DNA from: Rhizobium leguminosarum bv. trifolii WSM1325
Lineage (GTDB): Bacteria; Pseudomonadota; Alphaproteobacteria; Rhizobiales; Rhizobiaceae
DNA: 64,000 nt
Direction of reading: 5' to 3'
Assembly: GCA_000023185.1 (NCBI GenBank)
Contig: CP001622.1
Coordinates: 1,426,001 to 1,490,000, forward strand
Below, piece after piece: positions 10,818-20,088 of the stretch. The notes under the pieces are model-generated. The model was not told where the DNA came from and ran no database searches. It saw only the letters and a program-made list of their open reading frames with translations. Numbering within the stretch: position 1 is the stretch's first letter; each line of letters begins with the position of its first letter. The translations under genes were made by a program, and so were the position numbers.

Positions 10818-11180
10818 ATGGCTAGCAGGAAAGAAGCACTTGCACGTCGTGCCAACCGCGTGCGCCGTCATCTCAAGTCGGTGGCCAATGGCCGTCCGCG
10901 CCTGTCGGTTCATCGCTCCTCGAAGAACATCTACGCCCAGGTCATCGATGACGTGGCCGGCAAGACGCTCGCGTCTGCCTCCACCCTCGAGAAGGATCTG
11001 CGCGGTTCTCTGAAGACCGGTGCCGATACCGCCGCCGCTACCGTTGTGGGCAAGCTCCTCGCCGAGCGGGCCTCCAAGGCCGGTGTTACGGAAGTCGTGT
11101 TCGACCGTGGCGCCTTCATCTATCACGGCCGCATCAAGGCTCTCGCCGAAGCGGCCCGCGAAGGCGGTCTCACCTTCTGA
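10818..11180 (+). CDS. rplR: 50S ribosomal protein L18
   Basis: L18 binds 5S rRNA together with L5 and L25. The 120-residue product contains [18 protein letters not shown] and the closing block [20 protein letters not shown]. After its stop comes a 131-base spacer with a very stable terminator-like hairpin before rpsE, which is unusual inside an spc operon. Confidence 0.98.
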   Translation: MASRKEALARRANRVRRHLKSVANGRPRLSVHRSSKNIYAQVIDDVAGKTLASASTLEKDLRGSLKTGADTAAATVVGKLLAERASKAGVTEVVFDRGAFIYHGRIKALAEAAREGGLTF

Positions 11181-11186
11181 TCAGTT

Positions 11187-11221
11187 TCCGGCCGGACGCC
11201 TCAAGCGCCGGCCGGATTTTC
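11187..11221 (+). terminator. Terminator-like hairpin between rplR and rpsE
   Basis: TCCGGCCGG 11187-11195 pairs with CCGGCCGGA 11208-11216. The stem continues, after a bulged A, with CGC 11197-11199 and GCG 11205-11207 around loop CTCAA, and TTTT follows. This is a strong intrinsic-terminator shape located inside the spc gene set, so it more likely attenuates than fully stops transcription, unless rpsE has its own promoter. Confidence 0.65.
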
Positions 11222-11311
11222 GCCGGACCGCAGGCACTCTCCGAAAGGGGAGGCTAATGCGGTCCACATTTGTTTGCCGATTGCACCCGGAAAAGAAAAA
11301 GGAAGAGGACA

Positions 11312-11881
11312 ATGGCACAGGAAAGAAGGCCGCAGCGGGACGACCGCCAGAGCCGTGAAGAGCGCGATAGCGAATTCGTCGACAAGCTTGTCGCGATCAA
11401 CCGCGTCGCCAAGGTCGTCAAGGGCGGCCGTCGTTTCGGTTTTGCAGCACTCGTCGTCGTTGGCGACCAGAAGGGCCGCGTTGGCTTCGGCCATGGCAAG
11501 GCACGTGAAGTACCGGAAGCCATCCGCAAGGCAACCGAAGCCGCTAAGCGCGAACTGATCTTCGTACCGCTGCGTGACGGCCGTACGCTGCATCACGACG
11601 TTCACGGCCGCCACGGCGCCGGCAAGGTTCTGCTGCGCTCGGCCAAGGTCGGTACCGGCATCATCGCGGGCGGTCCGATGCGCGCCGTATTCGAAACACT
11701 CGGCATGCACGACGTCGTCGCCAAGTCGACCGGTTCGTCGAACCCCTACAACATGGTTCGCGCCACCTTCGACGCTCTGAAGCACCAGGTTCACCCGAAG
11801 GACATCGCAGCTCAGCGCGGCATCAAGTATGCAACGCTGCAGGCTCGTCGTAGCGCCTCCGGCAACGCCTCTGAAGAATAA
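11312..11881 (+). CDS. rpsE: 30S ribosomal protein S5
   Basis: S5 is important for decoding fidelity and mRNA helicase activity. The product is 189 residues from ATG 11312 ([19 protein letters not shown]), preceded by GGAAGAGGA. It contains the S5 N-domain signature [15 protein letters not shown] and [16 protein letters not shown]. The upstream in-frame ATG at 11270 has no ribosome binding site and adds a non-homologous extension. Confidence 0.97.
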   Translation: MAQERRPQRDDRQSREERDSEFVDKLVAINRVAKVVKGGRRFGFAALVVVGDQKGRVGFGHGKAREVPEAIRKATEAAKRELIFVPLRDGRTLHHDVHGRHGAGKVLLRSAKVGTGIIAGGPMRAVFETLGMHDVVAKSTGSSNPYNMVRATFDALKHQVHPKDIAAQRGIKYATLQARRSASGNASEE

Positions 11882-11895
11882 GAGGAGTTTGACAG

Positions 11896-12105
11896 ATGGC
11901 CAAGGCTACTAAGAAGGCTGAAGCGAAGACTGTCACGATCGAACAGATCGGCAGCCCGATTCGCCGTCCGGATGTCCAGCAGCGCACGCTGATCGGTCTC
12001 GGACTGAACAAGATGCACCGTCGCCGCACGCTGGAGGATACTCCTTCCGTTCGTGGCATGATCCGTGCTGTCCAGCATCTCGTTCGCGTCGTCGACGAGA
12101 AGTGA
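11896..12105 (+). CDS. rpmD: 50S ribosomal protein L30
   Basis: L30 is a small large-subunit protein. The 69-residue product has the family core [21 protein letters not shown] and [17 protein letters not shown]. It is a few residues longer at the N-terminus than E. coli L30 (59). AGAGGAG precedes it, and rplO starts 17 bases downstream. Confidence 0.97.
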   Translation: MAKATKKAEAKTVTIEQIGSPIRRPDVQQRTLIGLGLNKMHRRRTLEDTPSVRGMIRAVQHLVRVVDEK

Positions 12106-12121
12106 GACGGAGGAAACGCTC

Positions 12122-12598
12122 ATGAAACTCAATGAAATCAAGGACAACGAAGGCTCGACCCACAGCCGCAAGCGCCTCGGCCGCGGTATCGGCTCGGGCT
12201 CGGGCAAGACTGGTGGTCGCGGCGTGAAGGGTCAGAAGTCCCGTTCAGGCGTCGCCATCAACGGCTTCGAAGGCGGCCAGATGCCGATCTATCGTCGCCT
12301 GCCGAAGCGTGGCTTCAACAACATTTTCGCTTCCGATTTTGTTGTCGTGTCGCTGGCCCGTATCCAGACGGCGATCGACGCCGGCAAGCTCGATGCCAAG
12401 ACGACCGTTGACGCAGCTGCCCTCAAGGCTGCTGGTGTCATCCGCCGCGTCAAGGACGGCGTTCGCGTTCTCGCCGACGGCGAGATCAAGGCCAAGATCA
12501 CCATCGTCGTTGCAGGCGCCTCCAAGCCTGCCGTCGAGAAGATCGAAAAGGCCGGCGGCACCGTGACGCTGCTTTCGGCTCCCGCTGCAGCCGAATAA
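12122..12598 (+). CDS. rplO: 50S ribosomal protein L15
   Basis: L15 is a late-assembly large-subunit protein. The product is 158 residues from ATG 12122 ([20 protein letters not shown]), after ACGGAGG. It has the glycine/arginine-rich N-terminal segment [15 protein letters not shown] and the [16 protein letters not shown] signature. A strong terminator-like hairpin follows 15 bases after the stop. Confidence 0.97.
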   Translation: MKLNEIKDNEGSTHSRKRLGRGIGSGSGKTGGRGVKGQKSRSGVAINGFEGGQMPIYRRLPKRGFNNIFASDFVVVSLARIQTAIDAGKLDAKTTVDAAALKAAGVIRRVKDGVRVLADGEIKAKITIVVAGASKPAVEKIEKAGGTVTLLSAPAAAE

Positions 12599-12613
12599 AT
12601 AATCTGATGATAT

Positions 12614-12645
12614 ATCGCCCGGAGTGCTTCACACCGGGCGATTTT
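12614..12645 (+). terminator. Intrinsic terminator between rplO and secY
   Basis: ATCGCCCGG 12614-12622 and CCGGGCGAT 12634-12642 form a 9-bp perfect stem around an 11-base loop and are followed by TTTTG. It lies 16 bases after the rplO stop and nearly 200 bases before secY, so secY-adk probably has at least one promoter of its own in the rest of this spacer. Confidence 0.75.
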
Positions 12646-12833
12646 GCTCCCATATGTGGGCCTCACAAAAACTTGGCTGGCGCGCCCGCGTCATGCCGGT
12701 AAGACTCGAAAACAAGGGTGAGGCAAGGGGTTGCGCCGCAATCCGTCCTGAGCCCGGTTTTGAATAATTTCATACTGATTCCGGGTCCGGTCTGTCCCCC
12801 AGAGACGCCGGAATTGGTAGCGCGGAGAAACGC

Positions 12834-14174
12834 ATGGCTTCTGCAGCGGAACAATTGGCATCCAACCTCAATTTTTCGACCTTCGCCAAAGCCGAGGATT
12901 TGAAGAAGCGCTTGTGGTTCACACTGGCAGCTCTCCTCGTCTATCGACTCGGCACGCATATTCCGCTTCCAGGCCTCAATCCTGAAGCCTATGCCCAGGC
13001 TTTCCGCGGCCAGTCAGGCGGCATTCTCGGCCTTTTCAACATGTTCTCGGGCGGCGCTGTTCAGCGCATGGCGATCTTTGCGCTCGGCATCATGCCCTAT
13101 ATCTCCGCTTCGATCATTGTGCAGCTCATGACCTCGGTCGTGCCGGCGCTCGAAAACCTGAAGAAGGAAGGCGAGCAGGGCCGTAAGATCATCAACCAGT
13201 ATACCCGCTATGGTACCGTTATCCTCGGTGCGCTCCAGGCCTATGGCATTGCCGCCGGCCTTGAAAGCGGCCAAGGCCTCGTCGTCGAGGCCGGCTGGTT
13301 CTTCCGCGTCTCCACCGTTCTGACGCTGCTCGGCGGCACGATGTTCCTGATGTGGCTCGGTGAGCAGATCACCTCGCGCGGCATCGGCAACGGCATCTCG
13401 CTGATCATTTTCGCCGGCATCGCCGCCGGCCTTCCGACAGCTCTTGCCGGCACGCTTGAACTCGGCCGCACCGGGGCGCTGTCGACCTTCCTCATTCTGC
13501 TCGTCATCATCGTCGCGATCGCCGTCATCGGCATCATCGTCTTCGTCGAGCGCGCCCAGCGCCGGCTGCTGATCCAGTATCCGAAGCGTCAGGTTGGCAA
13601 TCGGATGTTCCAGGGCGATACCTCGCATCTGCCGCTGAAGTTGAACACGTCAGGCGTCATTCCGGCAATCTTCGCGTCGTCGCTGCTGCTGCTGCCGGCA
13701 ACGGTCGCCGGTTTCGCCAACACCTCGGCAATGCCCTCCTGGGTGACATCGATCGTCGCGGCCCTCGGCCACGGTCAACCGCTCTATATGGCGCTGTACG
13801 GCGCGCTGATCGCCTTCTTCGCCTTCTTCTATACGGCCATCGTCTTTAATCCGAAGGACACGGCCGACAATCTGAAGAAGCATGGCGGCTTCATTCCCGG
13901 CATCCGTCCGGGCGAGCGCACCGCCGAATATATCGACTACGTGCTGACCCGAATCACGGTGATCGGTGCGCTCTATCTCGTCTTCGTCTGCATCCTCCCA
14001 GAGATTCTGGTGTCGCAAACCGGCATTCCATTAGCCCTTGGTGGGACTTCGCTTTTGATCGTGGTTAGCGTAACTCTTGATACGGTTGCACAGATCCAGG
14101 GTCACCTGATCGCGCAGCAATACGAAGGCCTGATCAAGAAATCGAAGTTGCGTGGAGGAAAGAGGGGGCGATGA
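12834..14174 (+). CDS. secY: Protein translocase subunit SecY
   Basis: SecY is the channel subunit of the SecYEG inner-membrane translocon. The 446-residue product shows about ten hydrophobic segments, the plug/TM2 region ([29 protein letters not shown], residues about 60-90) and the cytosolic loop [19 protein letters not shown]. It begins in ATG 12834 after a 235-base spacer and overlaps adk by four bases (ATGA), so the two are translationally coupled. No rpmJ follows, unlike E. coli. Confidence 0.97.
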   Translation: MASAAEQLASNLNFSTFAKAEDLKKRLWFTLAALLVYRLGTHIPLPGLNPEAYAQAFRGQSGGILGLFNMFSGGAVQRMAIFALGIMPYISASIIVQLMTSVVPALENLKKEGEQGRKIINQYTRYGTVILGALQAYGIAAGLESGQGLVVEAGWFFRVSTVLTLLGGTMFLMWLGEQITSRGIGNGISLIIFAGIAAGLPTALAGTLELGRTGALSTFLILLVIIVAIAVIGIIVFVERAQRRLLIQYPKRQVGNRMFQGDTSHLPLKLNTSGVIPAIFASSLLLLPATVAGFANTSAMPSWVTSIVAALGHGQPLYMALYGALIAFFAFFYTAIVFNPKDTADNLKKHGGFIPGIRPGERTAEYIDYVLTRITVIGALYLVFVCILPEILVSQTGIPLALGGTSLLIVVSVTLDTVAQIQGHLIAQQYEGLIKKSKLRGGKRGR

Positions 14175-14821
14175 GACTTATCCTTTTGGGGCCGCCGGGC
14201 GCGGGTAAGGGAACCCAGGCCCAGCGGATCGTGGAAAAGCACGGCATTCCGCAGCTTTCCACTGGAGACATGCTGCGTGCTGCTACCGAAGCTGGCACAG
14301 AGGTGGGGAAACGCGCCAAGGCGGTCATGGACGCCGGCAAACTCGTCTCTGATGAGATCGTCATCGCCATCGTCTCTGAGCGAATCGATCAGCCCGATTG
14401 CGCCAACGGCTTCATTCTCGATGGTTTTCCTCGCACACTCGTGCAGGCCGATGCCACCGAGGGGATGCTAAAGTCCAAGGGTCTTGACCTCTCAGTGGTT
14501 ATCGAGTTTCGCGTCGACGACAAGGAACTCATCCGTCGGGTGGATGGTCGATATACCTGCGTTCAGTGCGGCACTGTCTATCATGACACTGACAAGCTCC
14601 CGGCCAAGGAAGGTGTTTGCGACAAGTGCGGTTCGACTCACTTCAAACGCCGTCCTGATGACAACGCCGAGACCATGATCAAGCGTCTCGAGGTCTACTA
14701 CAAGGAAACCTCGCCGCTGATCGGCTATTACCATGCCAAGGACAAACTCAAGTCCGTGGACGGCATGGCAGAAATCGATCAGGTGACCGCCGAGGTCGAA
14801 AGCATTCTTTCCAAGCTTTAA
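14171..14821 (+). CDS. adk: Adenylate kinase
   Basis: Adenylate kinase interconverts ATP + AMP and 2 ADP. The 216-residue product has the P-loop [10 protein letters not shown] (residues 7-16), the NMP-binding [10 protein letters not shown], and the long LID domain with a probable zinc site, [10 protein letters not shown] then [10 protein letters not shown] (four cysteines). The long, cysteine-containing LID differs from the E. coli type, where these cysteines are replaced. It overlaps secY by four bases. Confidence 0.97.
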   Translation: MRLILLGPPGAGKGTQAQRIVEKHGIPQLSTGDMLRAATEAGTEVGKRAKAVMDAGKLVSDEIVIAIVSERIDQPDCANGFILDGFPRTLVQADATEGMLKSKGLDLSVVIEFRVDDKELIRRVDGRYTCVQCGTVYHDTDKLPAKEGVCDKCGSTHFKRRPDDNAETMIKRLEVYYKETSPLIGYYHAKDKLKSVDGMAEIDQVTAEVESILSKL

Positions 14822-15042
14822 GGCTTTGAAAATAAACTTGGCGGAACGGTTGCTTTTCAGCAGTGATTCCGCTAAACACCGCGCCAACTCGCGACATTCC
14901 ATGCGATCGGCGCGGATTTCCCAGGGAAGTCCGGGTGCGGTCGTTTTGACATGTTACGGACGTAAATCTGAACGGGCGGTTCTCAAGACCGCATAACGAA
15001 GCCCACTTGCCGGATGGCAACTGGAATGCAAGGAGAATAGGC

Positions 15043-15411
15043 GTGGCACGTATCGCTGGCGTCAACATCCCGACTGCGAAGCGCGTTGTCATCGCGCTGA
15101 CCTACATTCACGGGATCGGTTCGAAATTCGCACAGGAAATCGTCGAGAAGGTCGGTATCCCGGCTGAACGCCGTGTGCATCAGCTGACGGACGCAGAAGT
15201 CCTTCAGATCCGTGAAGCTATCGACCGCGACTATCAGGTCGAAGGCGATCTTCGTCGCGATACCGCGATGAACATCAAGCGCCTGATGGACCTCGGCTGC
15301 TACCGCGGCCTGCGTCATCGCCGCGGCCTTCCGGTCCGCGGTCAGCGCACGCATACCAATGCCCGCACCCGCAAGGGTCCGGCAAAGGCAATCGCTGGCA
15401 AGAAGAAGTAA
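15043..15411 (+). CDS. rpsM: 30S ribosomal protein S13
   Basis: S13 forms bridges to the large subunit and contacts P-site tRNA. The product is 122 residues from GTG 15043 ([20 protein letters not shown]), seven bases after AAGGAG 15030-15035. It ends in the conserved [20 protein letters not shown]. The upstream in-frame ATG at 15007 lacks a binding site. It opens the alpha gene set after a 221-base spacer with no clear terminator. Confidence 0.97.
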   Translation: MARIAGVNIPTAKRVVIALTYIHGIGSKFAQEIVEKVGIPAERRVHQLTDAEVLQIREAIDRDYQVEGDLRRDTAMNIKRLMDLGCYRGLRHRRGLPVRGQRTHTNARTRKGPAKAIAGKKK

Positions 15412-15432
15412 TTTCCGGGAAACTGGGGTGGG

Positions 15433-15461
15433 GAGGCTGGCGGTCTGCGCCGGCCTCTTTT
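15433..15461 (+). terminator. Terminator-like hairpin between rpsM and rpsK
   Basis: GAGGCTGGCG 15433-15442 pairs with CGCCGGCCTC 15448-15457 (10 bp, one T-G pair, 5-base loop), followed by TTTT. It lies in a 133-base spacer inside the alpha gene set. Confidence 0.6.
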
Positions 15462-15544
15462 GAGTTTGGAGCGGGACCATATAGGCGCCGTTCCGGTGTA
15501 GCCGCTGGCATTACGGCGGTGAAGAGATCAACGAAAGGAATACC

Positions 15545-15934
15545 ATGGCTAAGGAAGCCGTCCGCGTTCGCCGTCGCGAGCGCAAGAATATCTCGTCGGG
15601 TGTCGCTCACGTCAACTCGACCTTCAACAACACGATGATCACCATCACCGATGCGCAGGGCAATGCGATCGCCTGGTCGTCGGCTGGCGCCAAGGGCTTC
15701 AAGGGCTCGCGCAAGTCGACCCCGTTCGCTGCCCAGATCGCTGCCGAAGACTGCGCCAAGAAGGCCCAGGAGCACGGCATGAAGTCGCTGGAAGTCGAAG
15801 TCTGCGGTCCGGGTTCGGGTCGTGAATCGGCTCTGCGCGCGCTCCAGGCTGCAGGTTTCATGATCACGTCCATCCGCGACGTGACCCCGATCCCGCACAA
15901 TGGCTGCCGTCCGCGCAAGAAGCGCCGCGTCTGA
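15545..15934 (+). CDS. rpsK: 30S ribosomal protein S11
   Basis: S11 sits on the 30S platform near the Shine-Dalgarno helix. The product has 129 residues with [19 protein letters not shown] and the C-terminal [20 protein letters not shown] signature. GAAAGGA precedes ATG 15545. It lies between rpsM and rpoA; rpsD, present here in E. coli, is absent, as usual in alphaproteobacteria. Confidence 0.98.
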   Translation: MAKEAVRVRRRERKNISSGVAHVNSTFNNTMITITDAQGNAIAWSSAGAKGFKGSRKSTPFAAQIAAEDCAKKAQEHGMKSLEVEVCGPGSGRESALRALQAAGFMITSIRDVTPIPHNGCRPRKKRRV

Positions 15935-15947
15935 TCATCGCTCTCGT

Positions 15948-15982
15948 CACCGGTGAGCGCCTGCGCGCTCCCGGTGGTTTTC
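15948..15982 (+). terminator. Terminator-like hairpin between rpsK and rpoA
   Basis: CACCGG 15948-15953 with CCGGTG 15971-15976, continued inward by GAGCGC and GCGCTC across a single mismatch, gives a 12-bp stem followed by GTTTTC. It lies 14 bases after the rpsK stop and about 50 bases before rpoA, so it may set the ratio of ribosomal to polymerase transcripts. Confidence 0.6.
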
Positions 15983-16031
15983 AAGCTCGGTTGCCACGAT
16001 TGGATGGTGGCAACGAACGGAAGGCAAACTC

Positions 16032-17042
16032 ATGATTCAGAAGAACTGGCAGGAACTGATCAAGCCGAACAAGGTGGAGTTCTCCTCGAGCTCGCGCACC
16101 AGGGCGACGCTTGTTGCCGAACCGCTGGAGCGCGGCTTCGGCCTCACCCTCGGCAACGCGCTTCGCCGCGTTCTGCTTTCCTCGCTGCGCGGTGCTGCCG
16201 TCACGGCGGTGCAGATCGATGGCGTGCTGCATGAATTCTCCTCGATTCCGGGCGTCCGCGAAGACGTCACGGACATCGTGCTCAACATCAAGGAAATCGC
16301 CATCAAGATGGATGGCGACGATGCAAAGCGCATGGTCGTGCGTAAGCAGGGCCCTGGCGTTGTCACGGCTGGCGACATTCAGACGGTCGGCGATATCGAA
16401 ATCCTCAACCCCGAGCATGTCATCTGCACGCTCGACGAGGGTGCCGAGATCCGCATGGAATTCACCGTCAACAACGGCAAGGGCTATGTTCCGGCCGAAC
16501 GCAATCGTGCGGAAGATGCTCCGATCGGTCTCATCCCGGTCGACAGCCTCTACTCGCCGGTCAAGAAGGTGTCCTACAAGGTTGAAAATACCCGCGAAGG
16601 ACAGGTTCTCGATTACGACAAGCTGAACATGACCATCGAAACCGATGGCTCGATCACCGGCGAAGACGCCGTCGCTTTTGCGGCGCGCATCCTCCAGGAT
16701 CAGCTTGGCGTCTTCGTCAACTTCGACGAGCCGCAGAAGGAAACCGAAGAGGAAGCAGTCACCGAACTCGCTTTCAACCCGGCTCTCCTGAAGAAGGTGG
16801 ACGAACTCGAGCTGTCGGTCCGTTCGGCAAACTGCCTGAAGAACGACAACATCGTCTACATCGGCGACCTCATTCAGAAGACCGAAGCAGAAATGCTCCG
16901 CACACCGAATTTTGGTCGCAAGTCGCTGAACGAAATCAAGGAAGTTCTCGCTTCCATGGGCCTGCACCTCGGCATGGAAGTGCCGGCATGGCCGCCCGAG
17001 AACATCGAAGATCTCGCCAAGCGTTACGAAGATCAATACTGA
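16032..17042 (+). CDS. rpoA: RNA polymerase alpha subunit
   Basis: The alpha subunit dimerises to nucleate RNA polymerase assembly and contacts UP elements and activators. The 336-residue product has the N-terminal domain ([19 protein letters not shown], the alpha dimer motif, near residues 35-55), an acidic linker, and the C-terminal domain ([21 protein letters not shown] and [17 protein letters not shown]). ATG 16032 follows GGAAGG. It lies between rpsK and rplQ as in other bacteria. Confidence 0.98.
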   Translation: MIQKNWQELIKPNKVEFSSSSRTRATLVAEPLERGFGLTLGNALRRVLLSSLRGAAVTAVQIDGVLHEFSSIPGVREDVTDIVLNIKEIAIKMDGDDAKRMVVRKQGPGVVTAGDIQTVGDIEILNPEHVICTLDEGAEIRMEFTVNNGKGYVPAERNRAEDAPIGLIPVDSLYSPVKKVSYKVENTREGQVLDYDKLNMTIETDGSITGEDAVAFAARILQDQLGVFVNFDEPQKETEEEAVTELAFNPALLKKVDELELSVRSANCLKNDNIVYIGDLIQKTEAEMLRTPNFGRKSLNEIKEVLASMGLHLGMEVPAWPPENIEDLAKRYEDQY

Positions 17043-17049
17043 AAAAACA

Positions 17050-17078
17050 AAAGGCAGGCTCTTTCGGCTGCCTTTCCC
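17050..17078 (+). terminator. Weak terminator-like hairpin between rpoA and rplQ
   Basis: AAAGGCAG 17050-17057 pairs with CTGCCTTT 17068-17075. The T-run is short and interrupted by C, so it would be a weak terminator or attenuator in the 123-base spacer. Confidence 0.45.
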
Positions 17079-17165
17079 CGTCAAACAGCAGGCCGATCGC
17101 CTGCATGTGCCAGGAAACGGCAGGCCCACTTAGCGTAAGGGCACCTGCATTAAAGGAGAATAGCA

Positions 17166-17588
17166 ATGCGCCATGGTAAAGCCGGCCGCAAGCTGAATAG
17201 AACTGCAAGCCACCGCAAGGCGATGTTCGCCAACATGGCGGCTTCGCTGATTACCCACGAGCAGATCGTCACGACCCTGCCGAAGGCCAAGGAAATCCGT
17301 CCGATCGTCGAGAAGCTCGTCACGCTCGGCAAGCGCGGCGACCTGCACGCTCGCCGTCAGGCGATCTCGCAGATCCGCGATGCCGCTGTCGTCGCGAAGC
17401 TGTTCGACACGATCGCAACGCGTTACGCCACCCGCAACGGCGGCTACCTGCGCATCATGAAGGCCGGCTTCCGCCAGGGCGACAATGCCGCGATGGCCGT
17501 GATCGAATTCGTGGATCGCGACGCCTATGCCAAGGGCGCTGCAGACAAGGCCCGCGTCGCTGCTGAAGAGCAGGCCGTCGCCGCTTAA
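17166..17588 (+). CDS. rplQ: 50S ribosomal protein L17
   Basis: L17 lies near the tunnel exit. The 140-residue product starts [25 protein letters not shown], the family signature, with a further [20 protein letters not shown] block and an Ala/Glu-rich tail. AAAGGAG precedes the ATG. It is the last gene of the ribosomal block and is followed by a strong terminator. Confidence 0.98.
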   Translation: MRHGKAGRKLNRTASHRKAMFANMAASLITHEQIVTTLPKAKEIRPIVEKLVTLGKRGDLHARRQAISQIRDAAVVAKLFDTIATRYATRNGGYLRIMKAGFRQGDNAAMAVIEFVDRDAYAKGAADKARVAAEEQAVAA

Positions 17589-17611
17589 ATCCTCCGCTCC
17601 GGCGGAAACAG

Positions 17612-17646
17612 AACAGCCGGGCTGCGAAGCCCGGCTGTTTTTGTTT
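17612..17646 (+). terminator. Intrinsic terminator after rplQ
   Basis: AACAGCCGGGC 17612-17622 and GCCCGGCTGTT 17629-17639 form an 11-bp perfect stem with loop TGCGAA, followed by a T-rich run to 17646. It closes the str-S10-spc-alpha block. Confidence 0.9.
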
Positions 17647-17718
17647 GTGCACGACAGCGCCGCGCTTCTTTTCAGATCAGCCGTTCAACCGGCTGAGGTG
17701 CAGATAGGACAGGTTCAT

Positions 17719-18141
17719 TTGGGCGAAGTCTTTGAAAATCGTCGTCGAGTGCAGTTCCTCCGTCTCATAGCCCTGCTTGCGGTTATTGCGCTCGGGCTGG
17801 CGCTCAGACGGTTTGGCTATGCGGCCGATCTGCCCTTCATTGTCGTCAAATATGGTGGATCGGCACTCTGGGGAGCGATGGTCTATCTGCTCGTGGCGCT
17901 GTTTGTCGCAAGGTCACGGCCGGCAGCAATTGCTGTTACAGCGCTTTTCATAGCGATCTCGGTGGAATTGTTCCGGCTTTATCACACGCCCTGGCTCGAT
18001 GCGTTTCGGCTGACCACGGCAGGCGCCCTGCTGCTTGGCCGGGTATTCTCGCTTTGGAATATGCTGGCCTATGCAATCGGCATAGCCACGGCTTGCGCCT
18101 TCGATCCCGCACATCGGGCGGCCTTGTCTCCTCGCCGCTAA
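17719..18141 (+). CDS. DUF2809 family membrane protein
   Basis: The predicted product has about 140 residues with four or so hydrophobic segments (e.g. LIALLAVIALGLAL, SALWGAMVYLLVALFVA, AAIAVTALFIAIS) and the family-like motif SVELFRLYHTPWLDAFR. This resembles DUF2809 (sometimes called YjgA-type) membrane proteins of unknown function. The start is uncertain: the open frame runs back into rplQ, but the terminator lies inside that part. TTG 17719 has AGGACAGG just upstream; GTG 17698 is an alternative. It is convergent with msrQ, overlapping it by four bases. Confidence 0.65.
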   Translation: MGEVFENRRRVQFLRLIALLAVIALGLALRRFGYAADLPFIVVKYGGSALWGAMVYLLVALFVARSRPAAIAVTALFIAISVELFRLYHTPWLDAFRLTTAGALLLGRVFSLWNMLAYAIGIATACAFDPAHRAALSPRR

Positions 18142-18806
18142 CCTGCCGTCTCACGAACAGACGCCACTGCGCGATTGCGCGTCCGCCCTTTGCCCTTCTG
18201 CCTGTTGCGTGCGATCGGCCGGTAGGAGCGGTAGAGGATGAGCGCGATGATCAGCCCGACATAGATATATTGCTCGAGGTCGAGGATCTTGGTCGAGAGC
18301 GCGAAGTGCAGCGCCCCGCAGGCGGCGATGATATAGACGAGGCGATGTAGCCAGATCCAGTTCTTGCCGAGGCGGCGGATCGAGAGATTGTTGGATGTCA
18401 GCGCCAGCGGAATGAGCATCGCAAGCCCGGCCATGCCGAACATGATGAAGGGGCGCTTCAGCACGTCGTTGATGACGGCGGAAATATCCATCGCCTGGTC
18501 AAGCACCATGTAGACGGTGAAATGCATCAGCGCGTAGTAGAAAGTCAGCAGGCCAAGCGCGCGGCGATAGCGCAGATAGTTCCAGCCGAAGAGCTCACGG
18601 GCAGGGGAAACGGCAAGGGTCAGGATTAGGAAACGGATCGTCCAGATGCCGAGGAAGAGCTCGAAGGTCTTGACTGGATCGGCGCCGAGCTGATCGGTCG
18701 CTCCGAGATAGAAAGTCCAGGCCGCAGGCACGAGCCCGACGACATAAAGCAGCCAGACGGAGGCGGGTTGCCAGCGCTTCGGGATGGCGAGCGACAGTTC
18801 CGCCAT
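18138..18806 (-). CDS. msrQ: MsrQ, heme membrane subunit of the MsrPQ methionine sulfoxide reductase
   Basis: MsrQ passes electrons from the respiratory chain or flavin reductase to periplasmic MsrP, which repairs oxidised methionine. The 222-residue product is a ferric-reductase-like membrane protein with about six transmembrane segments and candidate heme histidines in FYYALMHFTVY, NWIWLHRLVYI and CGALHFAL. The start is ATG at 18806, which overlaps the msrP stop as ATGA. The longer open frame up to 19085 overlaps msrP and is rejected. Confidence 0.93.
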   Translation of the reverse strand: MAELSLAIPKRWQPASVWLLYVVGLVPAAWTFYLGATDQLGADPVKTFELFLGIWTIRFLILTLAVSPARELFGWNYLRYRRALGLLTFYYALMHFTVYMVLDQAMDISAVINDVLKRPFIMFGMAGLAMLIPLALTSNNLSIRRLGKNWIWLHRLVYIIAACGALHFALSTKILDLEQYIYVGLIIALILYRSYRPIARNRQKGKGRTRNRAVASVRETAG

Positions 18807-19753
18807 CAGAAATTCGCCTTCAGGTCCATGCCGGCATAAAGGCTTGCCACCTCGCCGGCATAACCGTTGAAGGGCAGGGTGGGGTGGCGGCCGGCGCCGA
18901 AGAAGCCGCTTTCGCCGATGCGCCGTTCGCTCGCCTGGCTCCAGCGGGGATGGTCGACCGCTGGATTGACGTTGGCGTAGAAGCCGTATTCCTGCGGATT
19001 GGTGACCTGCCAGGTATTCTTCGGCTGCTGGTCGGTGAGTGTGATCCTGACGATCGACTTGATGCCCTTGAAGCCGTATTTCCACGGCACGACGAGGCGG
19101 ATCGGTGCGCCGTTCTGGTTCGGCAGCGTTTCGCCATAGAGCCCGACGGCCAGCAGCGCCAGCGGATGGCGCGCCTCATCGAGGCGCAGACCCTCGACAT
19201 AGGGCCAGTCGAGCGACTGAAAGAAACCTTTCTGCCCAGGCATCTCCTCCGGCCGCACCACGGTTTCGAAGGCGACGTATTTGGCGCTGCCGAGTGGCTC
19301 CACCTTGTCGAGCAGCGATGCCAGCGGAAAGCCGTCCCAGGGGATGACCATCGACCAGGCCTCGACGCAGCGCATCCGGTAGGTGCGCTCCTCGATCGGG
19401 AATTCCTTCATCAACGCCTCGAGGTCGAAGGTGCCTGGCTTTTTGACCATGCCGTCAACCTTGATCGTCCACGGCAGCGGCTTGAAATCGCTAGAAAGAG
19501 CTGCGGGATCGCCCTTGTCGAGGCCGAACTCATAGAAATTATTGTAGGTCGTGACGTCCTTGATCGGCGTCGCCTTCTCGTCGACCTTGTACTTGCTCTC
19601 AACGGCGGAGAGAGCCGCAGCACTCGCCTTGCCGGCGCTGTAGAGCGCCATGGCGCCAAGCGCTGCCGCACCGAGGAATTCACGACGGCGCACATAGATC
19701 TGGCGCGGCGTAATCTCCGATGACGCGATCTTCGGTGGGCGATAGCTTGGCAT
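18806..19753 (-). CDS. msrP: MsrP, molybdopterin protein-methionine sulfoxide reductase catalytic subunit
   Basis: MsrP is the periplasmic Mo-molybdopterin enzyme that reduces methionine sulfoxide in proteins. The 315-residue product has a twin-arginine signal, RRREFLG at residues 22-28, followed by a hydrophobic stretch. It has an oxidoreductase molybdopterin domain with the Mo-ligand cysteine in [18 protein letters not shown] at 19753 has GGAGG upstream (CCTCC 19761-19765 on plus). It forms a coupled operon with msrQ. The open frame upstream to 20086 is not used. Confidence 0.95.
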   Translation of the reverse strand: MPSYRPPKIASSEITPRQIYVRRREFLGAAALGAMALYSAGKASAAALSAVESKYKVDEKATPIKDVTTYNNFYEFGLDKGDPAALSSDFKPLPWTIKVDGMVKKPGTFDLEALMKEFPIEERTYRMRCVEAWSMVIPWDGFPLASLLDKVEPLGSAKYVAFETVVRPEEMPGQKGFFQSLDWPYVEGLRLDEARHPLALLAVGLYGETLPNQNGAPIRLVVPWKYGFKGIKSIVRITLTDQQPKNTWQVTNPQEYGFYANVNPAVDHPRWSQASERRIGESGFFGAGRHPTLPFNGYAGEVASLYAGMDLKANF

Positions 19754-20088
19754 GTCGAAACCTCCTCGGCGGATATCCTGAAATATAGCCCTTAAACGAA
19801 CCGCCGGCATGTCTAGATTAGTGTCTAAGCCTTGAATATTGCTGACGGGAAGCCAATTTTTTGTGTTCGGTCGTGATGGAATAGGCTGTAACAAAACGTC
19901 GCGTCGAACCGTATATGATCGATGGGCCTCATGGCGCTTCTCCCCGGCGTACCGGATTTGGGCTTCCCGGTAGTGACAGCCCCCGTCGATTGGATTAGGA
20001 CAATTCCAAAAAGCGGCGTTTGCCCGGCCCGCAGGCTCCATGTCGCCCGGCTTCGCCTGATAATTCCGACACGTTGAGGAAGACACCG
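19754..20088. other. Divergent intergenic region msrP/ilvD
   Basis: The 335-base gap separates the start of msrP (minus) from the start of ilvD (plus) and must hold both promoters. I see no gene, no T-box and no convincing leader peptide. TCTAGATTAGTGTCTA near 19810 is an imperfect palindrome of unknown role. GTTGAGGAAG near 20073 supplies the ilvD ribosome binding site. Confidence 0.5.

Noticed and set aside
14822..15042. Possible terminator or gene in the adk-rpsM spacer
   Set aside because: GCGGAA/TTCCGC and GCGGT/ACCGC inverted repeats are short and lack a T-run; no coding frame is convincing.
15981..17129. 382-codon minus-strand frame opposite rpoA
   Set aside because: Antisense shadow of rpoA; composition (Asp/Arg/Val-rich) is typical of the complementary frame.
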